The notes beneath the pieces were generated by a model. The model had not been told where the DNA came from. It saw nothing but the letters and a program-made list of their open reading frames with translations, and searched no databases. Shown one piece after another: positions 63,914 through 64,000 of a stretch of DNA of 64,000 nucleotides (the stretch's first letter is position 1; every line of letters starts with the position of its first letter). The DNA lies in the NCBI RefSeq assembly GCF_014202765.1, contig NZ_JACHHN010000007.1:90194-154193 (forward strand), in the 5' to 3' direction. The translations under genes and the position numbers were made by a program. The stretch comes from Silvimonas terrae. Its GTDB lineage: Bacteria; Pseudomonadota; Gammaproteobacteria; Burkholderiales; Chitinibacteraceae.

Positions 63914-64000
63914 TTATTTCTTCTTCGGGGCCAGCATCATGACCATCTGGCGACCTTCCAGGCGGGGGAATTGTTCTACCACCGCCAATTCCACCAGATC
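63914..64000 (-). CDS. infC: translation initiation factor IF-3, C-terminal end (partial)
   Basis: The last 28 codons of infC are in the window. They encode ...VEQFPRLEGRQMVMMLAPKK then K and a TAA stop, the characteristic IF-3 C-terminus. The gene continues past the window edge. It heads the infC-rpmI-rplT operon. Confidence 0.95.
   Translation of the reverse strand, partial: DLVELAVVEQFPRLEGRQMVMMLAPKKK

Overview
The window reads as chromosomal DNA of a GC-rich betaproteobacterium, most likely order Neisseriales (Chromobacteriaceae/Chitinibacteraceae type). The support is gene content and order (infC-rpmI-rplT-pheS-pheT-ihfA-merR-tRNA-Pro, waaF, EXDD-type RelA, flhF-flhG, narK-narGHJI with a parvulin). 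The genus assignment is inference; no rRNA is present.

Layout. 1-571: dispersed repeats. 572-1594: waaF (LPS heptosyltransferase). 1821-7756: a same-strand run of flhF, flhG, then a four-gene MCE lipid-transport operon (permease with fused STAS domain, ATPase, MCE protein, lipoprotein). 7930-10714: relA plus a secreted unknown. 10848-14105 (minus): NicO-type metal permease with a DUF1007 partner, then pyruvate kinase. tRNA-Arg(CCT) follows. 14904-20585: NHL-repeat lipoprotein, Tat-exported prolyl oligopeptidase, ArsC-like protein, Ogt, EamA transporter. 21065-30803: nitrate respiration, narK-narGHJI-parvulin, with dispersed repeats in three places including about 750 bp between narG and narH. 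31483-40820: CHASE-PAS-GGDEF-EAL protein, LprI+MliC-like lysozyme inhibitor, mdaB-ygiN pair, HAD phosphatase, Omp85-like beta-barrel, and an unusual regulator (degenerate receiver-LuxR HTH-PAS-degenerate kinase).

40890-50989 is a complete D-xylose locus. XylFGH imports xylose, GalM-type mutarotase interconverts anomers, XylA isomerises it, XylB phosphorylates it, and divergent XylR controls it. Two copies of one ~55-bp promoter/operator-like sequence lie at similar distances before xylA and xylB. 51520-54980: soluble PAS-PAS chemoreceptor, unknown lipoprotein and a TetR-type regulator that may have lost its 5' end.

55130-58434 is a compact, visibly AT-richer three-gene operon (DUF262 protein, DUF3696-type AAA ATPase, unrecognised 333-aa protein). 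It lies on the 3' side of tRNA-Pro(GGG) and looks like a mobile defence cassette. It is the best candidate for an undescribed system, although DUF262 and RecF/OLD-like ATPases are individually familiar defence components. The window closes with merR, ihfA, pheT, pheS, rplT, rpmI and the 3' end of infC.

Starts were revised where a Shine-Dalgarno, signal peptide or family N-terminus argued for it (for example GTG for narK, TTG for narJ, internal ATG for narH, xylA, pheS and rpmI).
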